Source: Pirellulaceae bacterium (lineage in GTDB: Bacteria; Planctomycetota; Planctomycetia; Pirellulales; Pirellulaceae). From it: 42,997 nucleotides of DNA. Location of the stretch: positions 1 through 42,997 of the forward strand of contig JANQLU010000073.1 of assembly GCA_028280445.1 (NCBI GenBank), in the 5' to 3' direction. Positions 8,252-18,133 of this stretch are shown piece by piece. Position 1 is the stretch's first letter; each line of letters begins with the position of its first letter. The translations under genes and the position numbers were made by a program. The notes under the pieces are model-generated. The model worked only from the letters and a program-made list of their open reading frames with translations, was not told the DNA's origin and did not search any database.

Positions 8252-8343
8252 TGGTTTTTCAATCCGCACAAGAGTCGTAAAGACTTTTGTTCCCGAATGT
8301 TCTTGCGTTTATGTCTCCTGCGGTCATCAATAAACCGTGCCGG

Positions 8344-8925
8344 TCAATCAATTTGGCTATCAAAGCCCAAAACTAAATGCATTTGTTCTCGTACCAATTT
8401 CAGGACTTTTGATTTGGCCTTATACACTTGATTCGAGTTGATTTGCAATTCCTGACAGACATCGACAACAGGTTTTCCGTCGACGAGCAACTCAAATGCT
8501 CGCATGGTTGTTTCGGGCAGTTTCGTTCTGACGCGTTCCAGACAAAAACTCAGGTGGCTCAATTTCCATTGTTCGTCAAACGCCTGTTCCGGGGTGTTTT
8601 CACCATCGGGAATGGAACGCAGTTCATCCGTTTCAATTTGATGAACGACGTGTTTTCGTTTGAGATCGATCACTCGATTCAAAACTATTTTTTGCAACCA
8701 AGCTTTGAATCCGCCTTTGGCAGAAACGTAGTCGAATTCCTGAATCGACTTGACGATGGTTTCGAAGCACGACGAGCGAACTTCCTCAGCTTCATCATGA
8801 CCGAGTCCGCGTTTGCGGGCGTATCGGTAAATCAGGGGTGCATATAGTTCATGGAACTCGCGCCAGGAAACTGAATCCTTGGGATCGCGAATACGAATTA
8901 ATAAACTTGCCCTGGTTGTATTCAT
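8344..8925 (-). CDS. ECF-like RNA polymerase sigma factor
   Basis: A 193-residue sigma-70 family protein with region 2 at about 22-92 (FHELYAPLIYRYARKRGLGH, then EAEEVRSSCFETIV and FKAWLQKIVLNRVIDLKRK) and region 4 at about 125-182 (LPETTMRAFELLVDGKPVVD, then NSNQVYKAKSKVLKLVRE). Regions 1 and 3 are absent, as in extracytoplasmic-function sigma factors. The usual TQEVF phrase of region 2 is replaced by RSSCFE, common among planctomycete-type ECFs as far as I recall. It starts at an ATG 44 bases after the kinase stop. The kinase carries a zinc anti-sigma-like motif, so the two probably form a regulatory pair. Confidence 0.9.
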   Translation of the reverse strand: MNTTRASLLIRIRDPKDSVSWREFHELYAPLIYRYARKRGLGHDEAEEVRSSCFETIVKSIQEFDYVSAKGGFKAWLQKIVLNRVIDLKRKHVVHQIETDELRSIPDGENTPEQAFDEQWKLSHLSFCLERVRTKLPETTMRAFELLVDGKPVVDVCQELQINSNQVYKAKSKVLKLVREQMHLVLGFDSQID

Positions 8926-8969
8926 GACAATTTATCCGAGCCGACGTTTTTGAAATCAGCCCACGAGCG

Positions 8970-11900
8970 TCAATGGCGGTTGCGTGGTGATTGTTTATTT
9001 CGGTTAGCGGCAAACGTTTTTTTGGCATCCCAAATCATAATATTTCCACTGTCCAGTCCCGCAACAATTTTTGAACCGTCGGGACTAAACCGAACACAGT
9101 AAACCAACGAGCTGATACGGTCCAAGCTGACGATTTCCTGTGAGTTAGCAACATTCCAAATTTTGATAGCATCATTGGACGCAGTCACGATTCGAGTTGC
9201 AGTTGGATTGTAATCCAGCGCGTTGATCGGCGAATAGTGTTTTTCCAAAGTCGACTTCACTTTGCCCGTTTTCGGATCCCAAATTCGGGCAAAACCCTTT
9301 CCATACCCGAGGATACTCGTTCCCGCGACCAGTTCGAATTTGTGCGGATGGAAAACCAGAGAATAATCTTCGGGACCGACCCGATGTTTGGCCGACATTA
9401 TCACTTGGCCCGATTCAGCATTCCAAACTTTCACTTGAAAATGGCAGCGCGACGCGATCCATTTGCCGCTGGCATCAAACGTGGCATTGTGAACACATTC
9501 TCGATGCTGGTCAAAAGCTCGAATGGTCGATAAATCTTCTATGTTCCACAGACGAACAGATTGGTCTCGCGAGCCAGAAACAAGTCGCTGTCCCGTTGGG
9601 TCGAAATTCAATGAATGAATGAGATCGGTATGACCATGTAAGGTTTTCACTTGCCAATTTCGCAAATCCCAAATCCGAATGATGCGATCGTTCCCCGCAG
9701 TTGCCAGGTGTTTTTGGTCAGGGGAAAATCGCACCGCAAACACTGGGCCCGGGTGTGGTAACTCGCGTTTCACGTTTCCTGAACCATCGAATATGACGAC
9801 CTTGCCATCTTCGCTGGCCGAAGCGATCCATTTTTGGTCAGGTGAGAAATCGATTTGTCGAACCGGTTTGCCGTGGTGAGAAATCATCCGCGGATTTACG
9901 GACGCCTTCAAGTCCCAGATTTTGAAAGTTGCATCTTTCGCAGCTGTGATAATCTTGTTCGCGACCGGCAAGTGTCGCGATTTGACGACATGTTGGTCAT
10001 GGCCAAGAAAACTTCTAACCTTTTTTACCGTTTGAAAATTCCAAACATGAACACCTTGGCCACAAACGATCAACGTGTCGTTTTTCAATCCAAAATCAAT
10101 GCTGAAGACTGGATGATCGGTCGGCAATTTGGCAATGATTTTCATGGATCGTGTGTCGACAACGACAACGTTCCAACCGTTTGCTGCAGCCAACAATTCT
10201 CGACTGGGATGGAAACAGACAAAATGAAATGACCCGGGTAAATCTGTCCGTTGTATCGCTCCCGTTTTCATATCATACAGTCGAAGATCATCGCACCCCA
10301 CGGCGATCGTGTTGTTGCGCGGATTTTTTGCAATGACATGCAAGTTCGTCCACTGTTCTGGTACTGCAGTGACTCGATTTTTTCCAAATTCCCATTGAAC
10401 AATCTGTTCTTTCCCGGATTTCAAATGCGTTGCGCAAAAAACGATTTTTTGTTCGCTGGGCCAAAAGAAGAAATCCTTGACGCGATAGCCCGTTTGGAGC
10501 TGGTGGACGACCGATAGATTTTCCGCGTCTCGTATGCTGATGGATTGGTCGTCTGAGATTCCAATGAGTGTTCCCGCGCGATTGACGCGACAATGTTTGG
10601 CGTAGCGGTCTGTGCGAATCTTGAATTCATTTGCTGGATTGGCAATGGACCACACATGAATATCGTGATCGCCCGAAATCGAAACAACTCTGTCTCCATC
10701 GGGAAAAATCTCAAAATCTCTGATGAATAAATCGTGTTGAGTAAACGTTGTCAGGCTTTCCGCAGTTCGGCTTTTCCAGTAGTACCACTCCCAATCTCGA
10801 AAGGCTGGCGAAACATTGTTCAGGCGTCGTTTGGCTTCTGCAACATCTCCGGCCAAAACGGCACCCCGGGCTGCAACGATATTGACGACATTCGATTTGT
10901 CTTCGACGTCCTTTTTCGCTTTTGACTCGCTCGCCACCGCTGATCTCGCGATGTCGCGTTCACCGACCGCCTGTTTCCAAAACTTCAGGGACACGACCAG
11001 CGCGCTCAAAATAATCAGCAAAATGGTTGCACTAGCTGTGACAAACACTTTGTTCCGTTGAACCGATTTTTTAAAAACATAGAGCTTACTATCACGTCTT
11101 GCTTCGATCGGTTGGCCATTCAAGTACAATTCGATATCCCGATCAAATTGCTGGATTGATTGGTAGCGACGGTCTGGGTTTTTCGAAAGCGACTTGAGCA
11201 AAATGGTCTCAAGGTCGCGGTCAATTCCTTTGCATAATTCTGACGGGCGCGCTGGATCAGAATGCAGTATATTGTTAACCCTCTCCGATAACCCTTCATC
11301 GACAACATACGGCAAGCGTCCGGTTAGCTGTTCATAGAGAATCATTCCCAGCGAATAGACGTCCGTGCGGATATCAATCTGCTCGGGGGCCAATTTGACT
11401 TGTTCCGGAGATGCATAGGCGAGCGTCCCCAGAAATTGTCCGACCTCCGTCAATGCAAAAGGGTTGTTCGTGGTCAGTTTTGCCAGACCAAAGTCCAACA
11501 CTCGGGGGTTGGATTCATCGTCAATTAAAATGTTTTGAGGTTTCAGGTCTCTGTGAATGATTCCAAGTCGATGCGCGTAGTTGATTGCTGAACAGATTTT
11601 TCGCGCGAGCTCCAACAACTGGCGGACCCGTTTGGGATCAACCGCATCCGATGTTGTGGTTTTTGGAAACGTTGTCGAACAATATTCCGACAGCGTCATG
11701 CCTTCGACCAACTCCATGACAAAAAACGGACATCCTGCAGCGGTTCCTCGATCAAAAATCGTGACAATATTGGGATGTTTCAAACGTGAAATGACATCGA
11801 TTTCGCGTTCGAATCTCAGCAATTGTTCAGCGCCGGACGAGTTGTTCAAGTTGAGTTTTTTTACGGCAACAAACCGGCTGGTCGCTATTTGAGTGGCCTT

Positions 11901-12188
11901 GAATACAACCGCCTGACCACCGCGAGAAATTTCGGCAACGATCTCATAGCCCTTGGAACGCAACTCTGACGCGAATGCTTCAACTTTTGCTTGCGATTTG
12001 TTTTCGTTAAAGGGTATCGGAAATTGAAGACGGGCTTTTTGCAAGTCATTGAACAATTGCTCATCGTGCAATTTTTGTTCAAGTTTTTGGCGACAGTCAC
12101 GACAATCGGCAACATGATTGGCGATCAATTCAGAAGGTTCATTATTGAAATGGAAATCCAAATCAGAATCAGTCGGGCAAGGATTCAT
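8970..12188 (-). CDS. Ser/Thr protein kinase with zinc anti-sigma-like N-terminus and WD40 repeats
   Basis: From the ATG at 12188 the protein has 1072 residues; a TTG at 12233 would add 15. Residue numbers here use the ATG start. An N-terminal CP and H-x3-C-x2-C (Cys4; His25, Cys29, Cys32 in NHVADCRDC) resemble a zinc anti-sigma domain. The Hanks-type kinase follows with glycine loop EISRGGQAVVF, VAVKKL (Lys110), HRDLKPQN (Asp214) and DFGLAK, then ASPEQ. One membrane segment lies near 383-403 (VFVTASATILLIILSALVV). The remaining 600 residues are WD40 repeats (GHTDLIHSLNFDPTGQRLVS, SGSRDQSVRLWNIEDL). All catalytic residues are present. The architecture implies a membrane receptor or scaffold that phosphorylates or sequesters a partner, likely the sigma factor encoded 44 bases downstream. 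Confidence 0.93.
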   Translation of the reverse strand: MNPCPTDSDLDFHFNNEPSELIANHVADCRDCRQKLEQKLHDEQLFNDLQKARLQFPIPFNENKSQAKVEAFASELRSKGYEIVAEISRGGQAVVFKATQIATSRFVAVKKLNLNNSSGAEQLLRFEREIDVISRLKHPNIVTIFDRGTAAGCPFFVMELVEGMTLSEYCSTTFPKTTTSDAVDPKRVRQLLELARKICSAINYAHRLGIIHRDLKPQNILIDDESNPRVLDFGLAKLTTNNPFALTEVGQFLGTLAYASPEQVKLAPEQIDIRTDVYSLGMILYEQLTGRLPYVVDEGLSERVNNILHSDPARPSELCKGIDRDLETILLKSLSKNPDRRYQSIQQFDRDIELYLNGQPIEARRDSKLYVFKKSVQRNKVFVTASATILLIILSALVVSLKFWKQAVGERDIARSAVASESKAKKDVEDKSNVVNIVAARGAVLAGDVAEAKRRLNNVSPAFRDWEWYYWKSRTAESLTTFTQHDLFIRDFEIFPDGDRVVSISGDHDIHVWSIANPANEFKIRTDRYAKHCRVNRAGTLIGISDDQSISIRDAENLSVVHQLQTGYRVKDFFFWPSEQKIVFCATHLKSGKEQIVQWEFGKNRVTAVPEQWTNLHVIAKNPRNNTIAVGCDDLRLYDMKTGAIQRTDLPGSFHFVCFHPSRELLAAANGWNVVVVDTRSMKIIAKLPTDHPVFSIDFGLKNDTLIVCGQGVHVWNFQTVKKVRSFLGHDQHVVKSRHLPVANKIITAAKDATFKIWDLKASVNPRMISHHGKPVRQIDFSPDQKWIASASEDGKVVIFDGSGNVKRELPHPGPVFAVRFSPDQKHLATAGNDRIIRIWDLRNWQVKTLHGHTDLIHSLNFDPTGQRLVSGSRDQSVRLWNIEDLSTIRAFDQHRECVHNATFDASGKWIASRCHFQVKVWNAESGQVIMSAKHRVGPEDYSLVFHPHKFELVAGTSILGYGKGFARIWDPKTGKVKSTLEKHYSPINALDYNPTATRIVTASNDAIKIWNVANSQEIVSLDRISSLVYCVRFSPDGSKIVAGLDSGNIMIWDAKKTFAANRNKQSPRNRH

Positions 12189-12544
12189 GTTTTCGCCTAA
12201 CGTTCTGTCGACGTGACTACGGCTGCTGGACAACGGAGTAACGACAATCCCGCAAAAAACACACAGCTTTCATTGTAGTCCAATTTGCTGACAGTTGGTT
12301 GTCAGGGGAGTCATGGCAAGACAAAACGATGAATACGGCGTGTAACCATTTGGTGCAGACAATTTGCGCAATTCAGAACGGCGAAATCAGGGAAAGCAAA
12401 GGGAGGGCGAGGCTCCGCCGAGCCGTATTGTACGATGGCAAGCCACCCGTGAGCGGCAAGGCACTACCGCCGGTCCATTAGCGCTTTGAACCGGCGGCTA
12501 GCGCATTGCCGCTCACATCAGGCTCGACGGAATCTGCACAACCA
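12189..12544. other. Intergenic region between permease end and kinase start
   Basis: No gene is supported. The kinase-proximal part (12189-12390) should contain the kinase promoter but shows no confident motif. The permease-proximal part (12401-12531) is a composite repeat described separately. Open frames here are short and run through the repeat. Confidence 0.5.
12401..12531. repeat. Composite repeat: family B unit plus family A palindrome
   Basis: The left edge at 12401-12424 begins GGGAGGGCGAGGCTCCGCCG, a family B unit lacking one C. Inside it, 12449-12517 is a family A palindrome with arms GTGAGCGGCAAGGC and GCGCATTGCCGCTCAC and a loop different from copies 1 and 2. The right edge (AGGCTCGACGGA, 12520-12531) is a decayed inverted family B unit. 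The order B, A, inverted B matches the elements at 26694-26816 and 37538-37722. Confidence 0.8.
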
Positions 12545-13528
12545 CTAAATTGGCGCTGGCAAATCTCGGCGTTTGAAAATAATCTGACCGGCGACAAAAA
12601 ACCCGATTCCCATCGCCAACAAAATCAAGTTTTGACTCAACGGCGCAAGCCCGTCGATTTGTTGGGCCCCGGTTTCTGCATTGACTTGATACAAAAACCA
12701 ATGCGTCGCGACATTGGCGTCGCGATCAATTTCAGCGATTGCCAACTCCGGTTCGTACAGCGAGAAAAAAGTGAAATACGAAGTCCATTGCATCGACTGG
12801 ACGCTCATTGCCAACACTTTGATCAGCGCGGCAACAACGTAAATGCCCGTGACAATGCCAATCGTTCTCCAGCGGAAACGATCCCACGATGAAAAGAAAG
12901 CGGTCATTCCAGCCAGGAAAACACCTAGTGCCGCCAAATTGACGACCCCCGGCCAAAATACTGACGAATCAACCAATTTGCTCAAGGCTTCATCGCGTTC
13001 GGTGTTTTCCAAAAACGGCAGCGGGATGCCCATTTTGGTAAACGGGATTTTGACTTCTGGTTTTTCCACGATCGTCACTACCGCCGTTTCAACACCCGCC
13101 CACATGCCGAACCAGGTTGCCAGACACAAAATTACAACACCCAGCACTGTAATCGAGCAATGAGTGACGTAGTGATTGGTGCGACTGACTGGTTGGGCCA
13201 GCAGCATTTCCATCGTCCCACCCGACAATTGTCCGCTAACACAATCCGAGGCCCGGGCGATGCACCACAATGCAACCGCACCGACCAACATCGGCTCGTC
13301 AAAATTGAAAGCGATGCGGCCAACATAAGAAATCAACCATTCAAAATCGACGGGTGTGAAAGTTTTAAAAGTGTCCGGCAGCAAATCGAGAATTTGTCGA
13401 AATTGACTGGTATCCAATTCCGCAACGATAAACACTCGGGCCCACGAAAACGCGATCACATAAATCACGCAGGCAATCAACAACAACCTCGCATCCGCAA
13501 ATATTTTTCGACACAGTGCTAAATTCAC
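12545..13528 (-). CDS. ABC-2-type transporter permease
   Basis: A 327-residue integral membrane protein with about six hydrophobic segments, including LLIACVIYVIAFSWARVFIV near the N-terminus, VLGVVILCLATWFGMWAGV, FWPGVVNLAALGVFLAGMTA, and NLILLAMGIGFFVAGQIIF near the C-terminus. The phrase SGGTMEMLLAQPVSR matches the coupling-helix area of ABC-2 permeases. It pairs with the ATPase encoded just upstream: the GTG start at 13528 overlaps the ATPase stop by four bases (GTGA), so translation is coupled. An export role is likely; the substrate is unknown. A loop of about 50 residues after the fourth segment (EKPEVKIPFTKMGIPLPFLE) faces outside or inside depending on topology. Confidence 0.88.
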   Translation of the reverse strand: MNLALCRKIFADARLLLIACVIYVIAFSWARVFIVAELDTSQFRQILDLLPDTFKTFTPVDFEWLISYVGRIAFNFDEPMLVGAVALWCIARASDCVSGQLSGGTMEMLLAQPVSRTNHYVTHCSITVLGVVILCLATWFGMWAGVETAVVTIVEKPEVKIPFTKMGIPLPFLENTERDEALSKLVDSSVFWPGVVNLAALGVFLAGMTAFFSSWDRFRWRTIGIVTGIYVVAALIKVLAMSVQSMQWTSYFTFFSLYEPELAIAEIDRDANVATHWFLYQVNAETGAQQIDGLAPLSQNLILLAMGIGFFVAGQIIFKRRDLPAPI

Positions 13529-14460
13529 GAAACCGCCACCCCTTCCTTGGAATGAAATCGATCGTAAACAGCACGCAGTCCAACGGGTTCAATATGAACA
13601 TTCGACAGCGGAGCGTTGGCGAGCCAAGTCAACAAAACAGACAACTCACCAGGCGTTTCGATTTTGACATCTCCATTTTTTTCCGTAATCGTAACTTGGC
13701 CCTCAAGTTCGCGCGGCAGATCGGGCATTTTGCCATTGAGTTGTGCCCGAATTCGATGTTGTTTCATCAATTGGCGAATCGACTGCAAATGAACCAGTTG
13801 CCCGGTTCTCAGAATCCCAACTCGATCGCAAACATCTTCGATTTCCGAGAGAACATGAGACGAGAATACGATTGTTTTGCCGGCTGTTCGAGCTTCAGAA
13901 ATAATTTGCAACACCTCGCCGCGGACCGTAGGGTCCAGATTGGCAGTCGGCTCATCCAGAATCAACAGCGGGCAGTCGATCGAAAGTACAACGGACAGCG
14001 CCAGTTTTTGTCGCATCCCGGTCGACATAAACGCGACCCAACGAGAAAGATCTAATTCCAGACGATCCGCGACGGCTTTGGCACGTTTTAAATTGGCATC
14101 GCGTCGAATCCGGGAAAAAAATTTGAGCACGCCTTTACCGGTCATCGTACGAAATAATCTGGCGTCTCCCGGCAGATACGCCACATCCTGATGCACGCGT
14201 ACTCGATTTTTATAACAATCCAGGCCGTTGATTTTGGCCCACCCGGAGCTGGGCGAAATATAACCCATCAACAAACGAATCAGCGTTGTTTTGCCAGCAC
14301 CATTAGGACCCAGCAAACCAAAAATTTCCCCGCGCTTGACTTTGAGCGTGCATTTTGAAAGCGCTTTGAACGCACCAAACATCTTTGACAATTCGCCTGT
14401 TTCAACGATATCATCGGAAGCAGACGCCTTGATTTCTTTGATGTCGGATTTATCGCTCAT
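13525..14460 (-). CDS. ABC transporter ATP-binding protein
   Basis: A 311-residue nucleotide-binding subunit. Walker A is GPNGAGKTT (51-59), the signature is the variant STGMRQKLALS rather than LSGGQ, Walker B with the following D-loop is LLILDEPTANLDP, and the switch histidine lies in VFSSHVLSEIEDVCDRVGIL. The variant signature (TGMRQ) is typical of ABC-2 exporters such as the CcmA/NatA group. The C-terminal 90 residues form a small accessory domain. It powers the adjacent permease. It starts 14 bases after the DinB gene, so DinB, ATPase and permease probably share a transcript. Confidence 0.95.
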   Translation of the reverse strand: MSDKSDIKEIKASASDDIVETGELSKMFGAFKALSKCTLKVKRGEIFGLLGPNGAGKTTLIRLLMGYISPSSGWAKINGLDCYKNRVRVHQDVAYLPGDARLFRTMTGKGVLKFFSRIRRDANLKRAKAVADRLELDLSRWVAFMSTGMRQKLALSVVLSIDCPLLILDEPTANLDPTVRGEVLQIISEARTAGKTIVFSSHVLSEIEDVCDRVGILRTGQLVHLQSIRQLMKQHRIRAQLNGKMPDLPRELEGQVTITEKNGDVKIETPGELSVLLTWLANAPLSNVHIEPVGLRAVYDRFHSKEGVAVS

Positions 14461-14474
14461 CTTTAATTGCCGTT

Positions 14475-14993
14475 CTAGCGAACCGGATCCTGTCCCATCA
14501 ACCGGCGCAACAATCCGATTTGACCCGCGTGTAACATTTCGTGATTAACTGCCATCAACAGCGAACCATACTTGGTCGCGTAACCCGCCGTCGGCGGATC
14601 AATGGCTTCATCCAAACTTTCGTCCGCAAACGTGGGAACTTCGGTCAGGACTTGCCGATGCACTCGATCGAGCACTTCGACAATTTCCATAGGGCTGGGA
14701 TAATCGCCCGCATCGGGCTTTGGCGTTGTTCCCTTCATAAACAACTTGCGAAAACGACTGCTCATCAACTCCGTGTCTTCGCTCCGACGACCTCGTTGTC
14801 GAAACAAACACAATCCGTATTGGGCCATCGCCAAATGTCCGACTTGCCATCCAATGTGAGTCGTCATTTCTTGAGGCGACCAAAACCACTGTTCATCGCT
14901 CAAACCATCGAGCAACGTTTTCGTGTAGTCCCGCGCGAATTTCATATTCTCCAGGAACGAATCAATTCGATGGATCCGAGCTTGTGTCGTCAT
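14475..14993 (-). CDS. DinB-family protein
   Basis: From the ATG at 14993 this is a 172-residue four-helix DinB/YfiT-like protein; an upstream GTG at 15014 adds seven residues. Candidate metal ligands are His46/His53 in THIGWQVGHLAMAQYG and His151/His155 in VNHEMLHAGQIGLLRRLMG, the typical C-terminal DinB motif. Family members include metal-dependent thiol S-transferases acting with mycothiol or bacillithiol, but most are uncharacterised. It sits directly upstream of the ABC pair. Specific function is unknown. Confidence 0.85.
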   Translation of the reverse strand: MTTQARIHRIDSFLENMKFARDYTKTLLDGLSDEQWFWSPQEMTTHIGWQVGHLAMAQYGLCLFRQRGRRSEDTELMSSRFRKLFMKGTTPKPDAGDYPSPMEIVEVLDRVHRQVLTEVPTFADESLDEAIDPPTAGYATKYGSLLMAVNHEMLHAGQIGLLRRLMGQDPVR

Positions 14994-15143
14994 GGTTTGA
15001 TCCCGTTGAATCACAAATTATTTCCACAAAATTTATCGTAGCCAAGATTGCCACGAAATTGGACACCGCTCAATCGAAAAAAGCGAAACTCAATGCAACC
15101 GTTAATTGTTCGATACCCGAAACAGCAAAAACAGGTTTCAACT

Positions 15144-15617
15144 TTATTCAGGATCGATTTCAAAGATCGCCTCGATTTCGACGGTCACTCCCAATGGCAA
15201 CGCATTCGTGCCGACGGCGCTGCGAGCGGCGACACCTGCCTCATCACCAAATACGTCTTTCATCAGTTCGCTAAATCCATTCAGCACGGCGGGCTGACCC
15301 ATAAAATCATCGGTACAGTTCACCAGCCCAAAACCCTTGACGAGCCGTTTCACACGGTTCAGGCTACCGAGATGACTGCGAAGCGTCGCCAGAATGGCCA
15401 AACCGCATTGTCGGGCTGCGGCATAACCGGCGTCCTGGTCAACATCCTGCCCCACCTTGCCTTTGAGCATTTCTCCATCGGGCAGCAACGGGACGTGTCC
15501 CGACGTAAACAACAAATTCCCGACCACAACAGCCGGTTTGTAAACACCGACGGCTTTGGGAGCCGGTGGCAGTTCCAGTCCCAGTTTTTCGATTTGCTCA
15601 TCAAAACTCATGTTCAT
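15144..15617 (-). CDS. RidA/YjgF-family protein
   Basis: A 157-residue RidA-superfamily protein of the longer subtype with an N-terminal extension (FDEQIEKLGLELPPAPKAVG). Family landmarks are VVVGNLLFTSGHVPLLPDG, AARQCGLAILATLRSHLGSL and the C-terminal GTNALPLGVTVEIEAIFEI. Classical RidA deaminates reactive enamine/imine intermediates and uses an arginine in the last segment; that segment here reads PLGVTVEIEA without the canonical R-x-A-V phrase, so enamine deaminase activity is uncertain. Its ATG overlaps the ZIP gene stop by four bases (ATGA), so the two are coupled although a functional link is not obvious. Confidence 0.88.
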   Translation of the reverse strand: MNMSFDEQIEKLGLELPPAPKAVGVYKPAVVVGNLLFTSGHVPLLPDGEMLKGKVGQDVDQDAGYAAARQCGLAILATLRSHLGSLNRVKRLVKGFGLVNCTDDFMGQPAVLNGFSELMKDVFGDEAGVAARSAVGTNALPLGVTVEIEAIFEIDPE

Positions 15618-16519
15618 TCCTTGTTCGTCGACGATTCAGTTTTTTGGCGGTTGTCGTCATTCGTGTTGTTACGATTCAATTCGTGGTTATGTCCCGGCAG
15701 TAACTCAATTGCAACCGCCAACAAAATTCCACACAACAGGGCAATCGATAATTTGAGACGGTCGTGCGAATGGAAATGGACTTCGGGCAATAAATCGCCA
15801 AGTGAAATGCACAAAAACACGCCGGCAGAAAATGCCAAAGTGATTCCCAAAATCCACTCTTGTCCCGTCGATGCCTGAATCAATCCGATGGAAAACAGAA
15901 TCGCGCCCAACGGGCACATTAATCCAAAAATAATATTGACAGTGATTTGCCTGGCCTCGCTCCATCCCTTCGCTTTCATCAGGGAAACGATGGACAATGC
16001 GTCCAGCGGTTTATGCAAAACAATGGCCACAAAAATACTGAATCCAGAAAACGAAAACCCGATCACCGATTCGCTTTGGACAGCGGCCGCCAAAGCAATC
16101 CCGTCAATCAACGTATGAACTGCCAAGCCGAATGACAGACCAACCCAAGACGTATCTCGGTGGTGATGGTGGTGTTCGTGGTCACAATGTTTGTGTTCGT
16201 GTTCGTGGTCGGGGTTGCTGTCGGTTGTTGCTTCGCCACCGGAAAAATCATGTTGGTGGAAATGAAAGAATCGGTTCATAAAAAACATGAACAGAATTCC
16301 TACCAAGGTGGCCCACAACGCATAGCTCATACCAGGCAACACACTGATGGCATGCGGCAACAAATGTAAAACGGCAACCCCCAGCATCACACCAGCCACA
16401 AAACTGATGATCATCTGGATTCGCACATGCGACATCACAAAGCGCGTGGGGATCCAACCGCCAAAAATTGACGCCAGCGCAATAATGATGCAGTAAAAAA
16501 TAAGGATAAAATTAATCAA
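15614..16519 (-). CDS. ZIP-family divalent metal transporter
   Basis: A 301-residue polytopic protein of the ZIP family, which moves zinc or similar metals across the cytoplasmic membrane. Conserved metal-site helices are visible as HTLIDGIALAAA (His135, Asp139) and VLHKPLDALSIVSL (His169, Asp173), with LHLLPHAI at 51-58. A histidine-rich loop at 87-120 (HEHEHKHCDHEHHHHH) is the usual ZIP metal-sensing loop between helices 3 and 4. The start codon is TTG with AGG about five bases upstream; the next in-frame ATG would remove the first helix. It is the first gene of the ZIP-RidA pair. Confidence 0.93.
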   Translation of the reverse strand: MINFILIFYCIIIALASIFGGWIPTRFVMSHVRIQMIISFVAGVMLGVAVLHLLPHAISVLPGMSYALWATLVGILFMFFMNRFFHFHQHDFSGGEATTDSNPDHEHEHKHCDHEHHHHHRDTSWVGLSFGLAVHTLIDGIALAAAVQSESVIGFSFSGFSIFVAIVLHKPLDALSIVSLMKAKGWSEARQITVNIIFGLMCPLGAILFSIGLIQASTGQEWILGITLAFSAGVFLCISLGDLLPEVHFHSHDRLKLSIALLCGILLAVAIELLPGHNHELNRNNTNDDNRQKTESSTNKE

Positions 16520-16633
16520 CGGCCTGCAAATCCAATCGACTCGATGGTTCGAAGCGCTATCTTAACCACAATCACGGTCCGTCATAACCCGAACGCACCG
16601 CGATTTAACCAGACAGAAAGGCTCATTTTAAAA

Positions 16634-18058
16634 TCAAGCCATGAGTGAATCGAGCGCCACACCAGCATGGACGAACATTTCCATCAATTCACTGACGGTC
16701 AACGAGTCCAGGTTTTGGGGATTTTCAAATATGCCGACGATCCGTTCCGACTGTTCGGCGTCAAAATGTTTTTCGATCGCCCCAGCAAATTTCGTTTTCA
16801 TAATTGGGATCCCCTCGTCGCGGCGACGGCGATGTCCCACAGGGAAACTCACTTCGACGCGTTCGGTCGAACTGCCGTCCTGGAAAAACACCTGAACCGC
16901 ATTGGGAATCGCCCGCTGGTCGGGATCGTAGTAGTCTCGCGTAAACTGCTCATTCTCGCGAACCTGCATTTTTTCGCGCAAAGCGTCGATTCGTGGATCA
17001 GCTGCAGTTGAATCCTCATAGTGATCAGCCGTGAGTTCTCCAAAAATCAACCCGATCGCCGCCATGTATTGCAAACAATGATCACGATCAGCAAAGTTAT
17101 GCAGGGGTCCCGTTTTGTCAATGATTCTTACGCCGGGTTCCTGGGTTTCCAGCTCGACCCGATCGATTTCGTCCAAACGGTCTTTGATTTGAGGATGCAG
17201 GGCAATTGCAGCTTCGACCGCCGTTTGTGCATGAAACTCCGCTGGAAAGGAAATTTTGAATAACACATTTTCCATCACGTAACTATCCAAAGGGCGAGAC
17301 AACACAACATCGTTGCCACCAAACAACACGTCCTGAAAACCCCACTTGGGTGCCGTCAGCGCCGTGGCGTAACCCATTTCTCCGGTCATCGCAATCAATG
17401 CCAGCCGGACAGCACGACTAGTCGCATCACCCGCCGCCCAGCTTTTTCGCGATCCGGTATTGGGCGCGTGACGATAAGTTCGCAAAGCGCCGCCGTCGAT
17501 CCAGGCATGGGATACTGCGTTGGCCGTTTGCTCGCGATCGGCCCCCAACAGCTGACAGGCAACCGCTGTACTCGCGATACGTACCAACAGCACATGATCC
17601 AAACCAACACGATTAAAAGAGTTTTCCAGAGCCAAAACACCTTGAATCTCGTGCGCCTGAATCATCGCTTTCAAAACATCGCGAACCGTTTTCCGTTGCC
17701 CTTTCACGCGATCTTGATATTCGGCACAAGCCAGAATGGCGCCCAAATTGTCCGATGGATGCCCCCATTCTGCTGCCAGCCAGGTATCGTTGAAATCCAA
17801 CCAACGGACGATCGTTCCAATGTCAAACGAAGCTTTAAACGGATCCAACTCCAGATTCGTTCCAGGAACATGACAACCACCAGAGGCCAGTCCGGGTACG
17901 ATCGGCCCAAGCATTTTTCGACAGGCCGGATACTGCAGCGCCATGATGCCACATCCGATACTATCCATCAGGCACCAGCGCGCTGTTTCGTACGCTAAAT
18001 CGCTGTGGCTATCGTGATCATGAACGTAATTTGCAATGTCCGTCAGGATGGAATCCAT
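16634..18058 (-). CDS. prpD: 2-methylcitrate dehydratase (PrpD)
   Basis: A 474-residue cytosolic MmgE/PrpD-family enzyme, close in length to the E. coli protein. The phrases [51 protein letters not shown] and [14 protein letters not shown] are the strongly conserved ones of true PrpD, not just the broader family. It dehydrates 2-methylcitrate to 2-methyl-cis-aconitate in propionate oxidation. PrpB and PrpC are not in the window. It lies 75 bases downstream of the HEAT-repeat gene and shares its direction with the thiolase, so a thiolase-HEAT-prpD transcript is possible. The ATG at 18058 gives the expected N-terminus. Confidence 0.93.
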   Translation of the reverse strand: MDSILTDIANYVHDHDSHSDLAYETARWCLMDSIGCGIMALQYPACRKMLGPIVPGLASGGCHVPGTNLELDPFKASFDIGTIVRWLDFNDTWLAAEWGHPSDNLGAILACAEYQDRVKGQRKTVRDVLKAMIQAHEIQGVLALENSFNRVGLDHVLLVRIASTAVACQLLGADREQTANAVSHAWIDGGALRTYRHAPNTGSRKSWAAGDATSRAVRLALIAMTGEMGYATALTAPKWGFQDVLFGGNDVVLSRPLDSYVMENVLFKISFPAEFHAQTAVEAAIALHPQIKDRLDEIDRVELETQEPGVRIIDKTGPLHNFADRDHCLQYMAAIGLIFGELTADHYEDSTAADPRIDALREKMQVRENEQFTRDYYDPDQRAIPNAVQVFFQDGSSTERVEVSFPVGHRRRRDEGIPIMKTKFAGAIEKHFDAEQSERIVGIFENPQNLDSLTVSELMEMFVHAGVALDSLMA

Positions 18059-18133
18059 TTTTGTTTCTCACCAATGAATGCTACGAATTATTAGTTAATT
18101 GACTTGATGTTATTTGCGGTTGCTTCTGTCCAA

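Noticed and set aside
12299..12481. 60-codon plus-strand open frame
   Set aside because: Runs into the composite repeat; arginine-rich peptide from repeat sequence.
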